NCBI GenBank assembly: GCA_963773745.1
Contig: CAVZCL010000003.1
Coordinates: 1 to 64,000 of the forward strand
Direction of reading: 5' to 3'
DNA length: 64,000 bases
From: UBA5069 sp963773745
Lineage (GTDB): Bacteria > Chloroflexota > Anaerolineae > Caldilineales > Caldilineaceae
Shown here: positions 58,536 to 64,000 of the stretch, one piece after another
Layout of the letters: the number at the start of each line of letters is the position of its first letter
How positions within the stretch are numbered: the stretch's first letter is position 1
The notes under the pieces: model-generated
What the model saw: only the letters and a program-made list of their open reading frames with translations
Database searches by the model: none
What the model was told of the DNA's origin: nothing
Made by a program: the position numbers and the translations under genes

Positions 58536-60871
58536 CTACGCCATGGCAATCAGCCGCCAGACCTGCGCCACCACGAAGGTGACCACAAAGCCCATGGCCA
58601 GGGGCAGGAACGTTGCGACGAGCGTCCACTTGCGGCTGCCCGATTCCTTGTACATGGTGTAGATCGTCGTGCTGCACGGATTGTGGAGCAGGCTGAAGAG
58701 CATCAGGTTGACGGCCGTCAGCAGCGTCCAGCCACCGGCTTGCAGCAGGCTTAGCGTCGCATCGGCCGAGTCGGCGTCAAACATGACGCCCGCGCCCTGG
58801 CCCACGCCAGTCACGCCCGTCATAAGCACGGTGAGCATCAGGATGGTGGGAATGACGATCTCGTTGGCGGGAATGGCGACGATGTAGGCCACCAGGATGA
58901 TGCCGTTGAGCCCCAGCAGAATGCCAAGCGGATTGAGCCAGTCGATCAGCAACTCGGCAATGCTGACGCCGCCAATGTGAATGTTGGCAATCAGCCAGAT
59001 CACGGCGCCCGCCGGTGCGGCAAAGACAATGGCCCGCCAGAGCACGAAGAAGGTGCGGTCGATCATCGACGTGTAGATGGTGTGCCAAATGCGCGGCGGC
59101 CGGTAGGGCGGCAGCTCCAGGCTAAAGGTGGAGACCTCACCCTGAAGCACCGTGCGCGAGAGCGCCCACGAGACGGCAAAGGTCAGCAAGACGCCCAACA
59201 GCGGCAATCGCGACCACCGCCAGGGCCGAGACCATGCCCGCCAGATAGGGCGGGACCAAGCGCGCCGATGAAGATCGTCGCAATCAGAATCTGCGTGGGC
59301 CAGCGGCCGTTGCAGAGGGCAAAGTTGTTGGTAATCATGGCGATCAGGCGCTCGCGCGGGCTGTCAATGACGCGCGTGGCGACCATGCCCGCGGCGTTGC
59401 AGCCAAAGCCCATCATCATGCTCAGCGACTGCTTGCCATGTGCGCCCGACTTGCGGAAGACATTGTCGAGATTGAAGGCCACGCGCGGCAGGTAGCCAAA
59501 GTCCTCCAGCAGCGTAAAGAGCGGGAAGAAGATCGCCATGGGCGGCAGCATGACCGCCACGACCCACGCCGTCGCCAGGTAAACGCCGTCGATCAGGAAG
59601 CCGCTGAGCCACCACGGCATGCCGATGCTCTGCCGCCACGCTGTGGAGGAAGGGATAGACCTGCCCAATGAGGATGTCGGAAAGGAAGGCCGACGGGTAG
59701 TTGGCCCCCACAATCGTAATCCAGAAGACGAGCGCAAAGAGCAGCAATCATGAGCGGGAAGCCCCAAATGCGGCTTGTGACCAGCTTGTCTATGGTCTGC
59801 TCAAAGCTGCGGCTGGCGGCTTTGTCGGGGCGGGTGACGACGTTGTCGGCAATGTCGGCGGCCTCGGCAAAGGTAGCCTCCATGAGAAATTCGTGAAAGT
59901 CGCCTACTTGCAGGCGCAACTGCGCGGCGCGATCGACAATCGCCTGCGCCTTAGGGTCCGCTGCAACAACCCACGTGGGCGTTGTATCCTGCTGGCGGCG
60001 CTGCTCAAGGTTGCCCTCCTGCGGGCTGGCCGTGGCTTGGGCCAGGTCGCCCAGCTCGCCATGCAGCAGCGCCTCTGCGATGCGTTCATCGCCATCCAGC
60101 AGACGCAGCGCAACCCAGCGGGCATTGGGCAGTGCCGGATCGAAGGCGTGCAGCCGCTCTTCCAGCTCCGTGGCGGCGCCGCGCACCGAGACGATTTCAC
60201 GGTGGGGGCGATGGGGCTTGGTGACGAAACTGCCCGTGCCTACGTCGCGCACGGCCTGCAGCAGCGCATCCATGCCCTCGCCGTAGCGCGCGGCAGTGGG
60301 AATGACGGGCACGCCCAGGCGGCGTGCAAGCTGGCGCTCGTCAATCTGCAGGTCGTGGCGGCGCGCCTCGTCCATGAGGTTGAGGCATACGACGACGCGG
60401 TCGGTGATTTCCAGCACCTGCAGCACGAGGTTGAGGTTGCGCTCCAGGCGGCTGGCATCCACCACCACAATCGTGACGTCGGGGCGGCCAAAGAGGATGA
60501 AGTCGCGCGCCACTTCCTCGTCCAGGCTGGTGGCGAGCAGCGAATAGGTGCCGGGCAGGTCAATCAGCTTGAAGCGCTGCTCGCCATATTCAAAGCCGCC
60601 CTCGGCACGCGAGACGGTTTTGCCGGGCCAGTTGCCCGTGTGCTGGCGCAGGCCGGTGAGGGCGTTGAAGACAGTGCTTTTGCCCACGTTGGGGTTGCCT
60701 GCCAGCGCCACCACAAAGTCCCAGATCGGCCATATCCACGCCCAGCTTGCGCAGGTTGGCCTGGTTGTGGACGGCGCAGGTCTCGCAGCCCGCCGCGACT
60801 GCAGGGGGCGGGTCAATCGTAATATGGCCGAGTTCCGGCGCATCCATGAGTTCGATGTTCTGTTCCTTCAT
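58536..60871 (-). CDS. feoB: Ferrous iron transport protein B, variant type (five frameshifts)
   Basis: A membrane Fe(II) transporter of about 776 residues. The G domain has GNPNVGKST, DLPGTYSLL and NLMD; the membrane part has GFGCNAAGMVATRVIDSPRE and AYIVAIPANEIVIPT. One extra base at each of about 60721, 59746, 59640, 59257 and 59203 splits it; removals give continuous helices such as LFALVFWITIVGANY. Where typical FeoB reads PFMSCxARLPVY, this one has NFALCNGRWP, so it belongs to a divergent branch. A CETCAVHN segment precedes the G domain. The start overlaps the stop of the upstream DtxR/FeoA fusion by four bases (ATGA). Confidence 0.9.
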
Positions 60872-61952
60872 ACGGCAACCATCCCTTCTTCTGTTTCCAC
60901 TTCAGCGGCTCGTTCGTCCGCTGCTCGTTCATCCGCTGCAGAGGGCAAACGCTCAATCGTGATTAATGCGGCCTGCTCGCTGCGCAGCGCAATCAGCGTA
61001 TCGCGCACGCGGTAGGCCGTGGGGTCTCCGCTGGGGCTAATGAGTTCGGCTTCGACCACGGTGCCGGCGACAATGCCCAAATCCAGGAGGCGGCGGCGTT
61101 CTGCGCCACGACAGCGGGGCGAAAGGCCCAGCACACGCGCTCGCTCCGGCGGGCGTAGTTCGGCAAGGCTTGTTCGGTCGCTCGCGTCGAGAATGGGCTG
61201 CAGCACCGGCTCCACCGTGATCGCAGCCGCGACAATGGGCGCAAGCAGATGCTCGTTGTTGTCGGCCCACACGCGCACGCTTTGCGCGGATTTGTCGAGC
61301 ACACGGATGACCATGCCCGGATAGAAGCCTTCGGCCACCAACTGCGCGTAGATGACGTTGGGTTCGTCCTCCAGGTGGACAATGCGGGCCACCTGGCCTG
61401 TGGGCAGCGCCGTCAGGCTTTGGCCGGGCAAATGTTTGCAGCTCGCCCTGCGCGTTGGGAATGGGGTCGCCGTGAGGGTCTACCAGGGGCTGGCCCAAAC
61501 GGCTGGCCAGTTGAGCAATCTCCTCGGGCGTGAGCAAATGCTCGAACTCTTCCGCCTGCCGCGTGCCAGCGGGTTTCGTCATAGCCGGTTTCGTCGGCCA
61601 GGTAGCGCTCCCAGAGACGGTGTGCGCGCACAATGTGGAGCGCATAGGCGCGACCGTCGGGCGACAATGCCAGCTGCTCGTTGTGCCACTGTACAAGGCC
61701 ACGCGCCTGCATTGTCTCCACCAGTGCGGCGGCCTCGTTTTCAGTAATGTGGACACGTCCGGCAATGCTTGCCAGTGTGGGGCGGCGTGTCTCCAGTTCA
61801 TAGTTGTAGAGGTGCTTGAGCACATCCTCCACCTGAATACGCTCGCTTGTGCGCTTTTCGTTGCGCCAGCGGGCAAGCAGCCCGCGCTTGGGCCAGAGCA
61901 GCAGCAGCGCTGCCATGCCAAGCAGGATTGCGAACCAAATCCATGGATTCAT
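60868..61952 (-). CDS. Membrane-anchored DtxR-type regulator fused to FeoA domains (two frameshifts)
   Basis: A protein of about 360 residues, in order: one transmembrane helix (NPWIWFAILLGMAALLLLW), a basic stretch, a DtxR-type winged helix (RIQVEDVLKHLYNYELETRR), the DtxR metal domain, and two FeoA/SH3-like domains (about residues 180-260 and 270-345; the second has RLLDLGIVAGTVVEAELISP). DtxR metal ligands are conserved: AHRLWERYL (His, Glu) and WHAQAEEFEH (His, Glu, His), with Glu where DtxR has Cys102. Extra bases near 61560 and 61436 break the frame. It precedes feoB with an ATGA overlap. Likely an iron-sensing control protein for FeoB; whether it binds DNA is unclear. Confidence 0.82.
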
Positions 61953-62070
61953 TGTGCAGACTCCATTCCGGATAGTTTTGCGTGTCTTGCAGTTGCGCCG
62001 GCGTATGGGGCAATGGCCGTGTGCTGGTGCATTCGCAGTAACGGTGCGACACAGTTTCTTGTTTCCCTAA
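61953..62070 (-). other. Leader of the feo operon
   Basis: About 120 bases between the predicted -10 box and the start codon of the DtxR/FeoA gene. ATGGAG lies eight bases before the start codon (minus strand). No riboswitch fold was recognised. Confidence 0.4.
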
Positions 62071-62116
62071 ATTATAGCCTAGGGTACCATAAAATAAAAA
62101 TTTAGCCAAGGCTGAA
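62071..62116 (-). promoter_or_regulatory. Candidate feo promoter with DtxR-like operator
   Basis: In an AT-rich island, the minus strand has TATAAT (62076-62071) with a poor -35 (TTTTAT) 17 bases upstream. Next to it lies the dyad TTTAGCCAAGGCTGAA (62101-62116), whose arms match the AGCC/GGCT core of DtxR/IdeR boxes; a second CCTAGG-centred partial dyad overlaps the -10. Iron-dependent repression is inferred. Confidence 0.5.
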
Positions 62117-62381
62117 TTTTTCCGCGGCAGAAGCCCCCGCTGGTCATGCGCCGCCGCTGCGATGGAAGCGCCTGCGCGCAGCGAAACCGGAGGGCTGGAA
62201 GGCTCCCGCTGCGAAATTCGACCGTGCGTCACGCTAAGGCCATTTCAGGGTAGACGTACAGCTCGCGTTGCACATGGCCTGTGCCGCTTGTTCCGGCGTA
62301 CAATGAGGGCGATGCACTCAGATGGGTCGTCATACGGCGCTGCACCGCAAGGTGGGCCGCTGCAACGCAGGAAGGATCACG

Positions 62382-62765
62382 ATGAGCGAGAGTATCCGCG
62401 ACAGGTACATGGAAACCGTTGACCCGCGCTTTGGCGCGATTATCACATTGCTGGACGAGGTTGTGCGCAGTGCCGCGCCGGCGCTTGCGCCCAGGATCAG
62501 CTACGGCATTCTCATGTATGGGCTGAATGGCGACTACCGCAACTGGGTCTGCGCCATCAGCGCGACCAAAAAGGTGGTCACGCTGCGCTTCTTGTGGGGT
62601 AACCTGCTGGAGGACAAGGCGAAGCTGCTGCGCGCCGGCTCCACCACAATCGGCAATCTGGACTACGCGTCGCTGGAGCAGGTTGACGTAGCGGTTGTGG
62701 AGGCGTACGTGCGCGAGGCAGTGGCGAAGTACGACGCATTCAAGGCGAACGCAGCGAAGAAGTGA
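62382..62765 (+). CDS. DUF1801-like small protein
   Basis: A 127-residue soluble protein of the DUF1801/YdhG-like type: LDEVVRSAAPALAPRISYGI, then RNWVCAISATKKVVTLRFLWG and KLLRAGSTTIGNLDY. The order (helix, strand with Lys-aromatic patches, helix) fits the family, whose members have no settled function, though some are phosphoribosyl-linked or ribosome-associated. The ATG at 62382 follows AGGAAGG. A hairpin follows it at 62771. Confidence 0.8.
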   Translation: MSESIRDRYMETVDPRFGAIITLLDEVVRSAAPALAPRISYGILMYGLNGDYRNWVCAISATKKVVTLRFLWGNLLEDKAKLLRAGSTTIGNLDYASLEQVDVAVVEAYVREAVAKYDAFKANAAKK

Positions 62766-62770
62766 CCCAT

Positions 62771-62805
62771 GAAGCGAGGCTTCCGACTTTGGAAGCCGTC
62801 GCTTC
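62771..62805 (+). terminator. Hairpin after the DUF1801 gene
   Basis: GAAGCGAGGCTTCC pairs with GGAAGCCGTCGCTTC (one bulge) around GACTTT. No T run follows, so terminator activity is uncertain. Confidence 0.55.
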
Positions 62806-62888
62806 GATACGGACGGGCCAGGGCGTTGATTTGTGCTACACTGGGGTAGCCGCACTGCCGGCCGTGCGTTCCGCCGGCGCCGCAGCGT

Positions 62889-64000
62889 ATGCCCATGGCC
62901 CCAATTGACCTGCTCCTCCTTCATCCGCCCAGCGTGTACGATTTTCGCACGCGCGCGATTATGTACGGCCCAGTCAGCGACCTTATCCCCTCTTCGCCGG
63001 TCTTCGAGATGTACCCGCTCGGCTTCCTGACGATGACGGATTACCTCGAAGCGCGTGGTCTGCGCGTGCGCATTGTCAATCTCGCACTGCGCATGATGAA
63101 TGACCCGCACTTTGATGTGGCGCGCTTCCTGTCCAAACTCCAACCGCGTGCCGTGGGAATTGATCTCCACTGGCTGCCCCATGCCCACGGCGCAATCGAG
63201 GTCGCGCGTATTGTCAAGCAGCTTCACCCCACTGTGCCGGTAATCATGGGTGGTCTCTCCTCCAGCTACTTTCATGAGGAGCTGATCGGCTATCCCGCCG
63301 TCGACTACGTGCTGCGCGGCGATTCGGTGGAGCCGCCCCTCTACGACCTCATGCAGCACATTTTGGCGGGCAGCGTGCCGGATGACGTCTCCAACCTCAC
63401 CTGGAAGGATGAAGCGGGCGTGCACATCAATCCGTCCACCTTCGTCCCCGACTCGCTCGACTATGCCAACCTTGCCCCCCAGCGGCTGGTGAAGATGGTG
63501 CTGCGCTACCGTGATCTGGAGAGCGTGCTGCCCTTCAACGGCTGGTGGCAAAACCCGATAACTGCCGCCTTCACCGTGCGTGGCTGCGCGCACAACTGCG
63601 TTACCTGCGGCAACTCGCGCGACGCATGCGCCATTCTCAGCGTGCGCCCGCAGCCTATCTACCGCAGCCCCTCCAATTTGGTGAAGAACATGCGCGACAT
63701 CAGCCGCATTTCGCGCGGCCCCATCTTCCTGGTGGGCGACCTGCGCCAGGCGGGGGATGCGTACGCGCATGAGGTGATTGAACTGCTGCGGCAGGCCAAG
63801 CTCAAAAACGAGATCGTCTTTGAACTCTTCTCCATGCCGCCGCCCGACTATTTGGCAACGATTGACAGCGCCCTGGCGCGCTGGAGCCTTGAGCTTTCGC
63901 CCGAGAGCCATGACGAGGCGCTGCGCCGCCGGCAGGATGCCACAATCTCCTTTACAAACGCCGAGATGGAGGCCATTATTCATCAGGCGCTGGCGCTGCG
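62889..64000 (+). CDS. B12-binding domain / radical SAM protein (truncated by the window end)
   Basis: The first 370 residues of a cobalamin-binding radical SAM enzyme; it runs off the right edge without a stop. The N-terminal B12-binding domain starts DLLLLHPPSVYDFR and contains VGIDLHWLPHAHG and VIMGGLSSSYF. The radical SAM domain carries the iron-sulfur motif CAHNCVTC (CxxxCxxC) in TVRGCAHNCVTCGNS, preceded by FNGWWQNPITAAF, as in the Ta0216-like group. In-frame starts are ATG at 62889 and 62895. Function unknown: such enzymes perform methyl transfer or other radical chemistry on unactivated carbons. It is separated from the DUF1801 gene by a hairpin. Confidence 0.85.
   Translation, partial: MPMAPIDLLLLHPPSVYDFRTRAIMYGPVSDLIPSSPVFEMYPLGFLTMTDYLEARGLRVRIVNLALRMMNDPHFDVARFLSKLQPRAVGIDLHWLPHAHGAIEVARIVKQLHPTVPVIMGGLSSSYFHEELIGYPAVDYVLRGDSVEPPLYDLMQHILAGSVPDDVSNLTWKDEAGVHINPSTFVPDSLDYANLAPQRLVKMVLRYRDLESVLPFNGWWQNPITAAFTVRGCAHNCVTCGNSRDACAILSVRPQPIYRSPSNLVKNMRDISRISRGPIFLVGDLRQAGDAYAHEVIELLRQAKLKNEIVFELFSMPPPDYLATIDSALARWSLELSPESHDEALRRRQDATISFTNAEMEAIIHQALAL

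Overview
This is a GC-rich bacterial chromosomal window from an unidentified organism. The traits point to Chloroflexota (Anaerolineae/Caldilineae-like): solute-binding lipoproteins with long Ala/Pro linkers after the lipobox Cys, several carbohydrate ABC transporters each paired with a glycoside hydrolase, PadR plus permease-prefix protein pairs, a DUF11-type fragment, a FISUMP/WD40 secreted protein and a decaheme OmcA/MtrC-type cytochrome. This assignment is inference; there is no rRNA or ribosomal marker in the window. I saw no tRNA, rRNA, CRISPR array or prophage.

Layout. 0-13 kb: an epimerase, a large secreted lectin-FISUMP-WD40 protein, a cupin, three related short-chain dehydrogenase (SDR) copies (one a 3' fragment, two with frameshifts) around a fused trehalose-phosphate synthase/phosphatase, and a Tat-exported sulfite-oxidase-type enzyme. 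12.6-21.4 kb: a PadR/membrane-protein pair behind a consensus promoter, two aldo/keto reductases, a decaheme cytochrome, a PAS-LuxR regulator and a damaged IS630 element. 21.4-30.5 kb: an alpha-L-fucosidase plus ABC transporter operon on the minus strand, divergent from an unusual regulator and a hybrid histidine kinase. 30.5-41.1 kb: a conserved unknown, an aldo/keto reductase and a Gfo/Idh/MocA oxidoreductase on the minus strand, then a LacI-controlled ABC transporter plus GH42 beta-galactosidase operon. 41.2-56.9 kb: a small protein plus zinc-hook SMC-like ATPase, a complete peptide-type ABC transporter, and a run of amide and peptide enzymes (creatininase family, PanE-like reductase, amidase, SDR, M20 and M32 peptidases). 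56.9-64 kb: a GH4 glycosidase, FeoB with a membrane-anchored DtxR/FeoA fusion, a DUF1801 protein and the start of a B12-binding radical SAM enzyme.

How the genes fit together. Most of the window is a heterotrophic scavenging toolkit: three ABC uptake systems (fucosylated glycans, galactosides, peptides or amide compounds), each with matching intracellular hydrolases, plus broad-specificity oxidoreductases. A second theme is iron and redox: FeoB with its fused regulator, the multiheme cytochrome and the molybdenum enzyme.

Two window-wide patterns matter to anyone using this annotation. First, at least nine genes are split by frameshifts. In every case I could reconstruct outside the IS element, removing one or two inserted bases restores a known family; this looks like an insertion-type sequencing or assembly error, so these genes are annotated as single loci. 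Second, the 3' ends of genes between 30 and 58.5 kb carry structured intergenic repeats (long perfect hairpins and a recurring motif starting AGGTCA) that abut or even provide stop codons.
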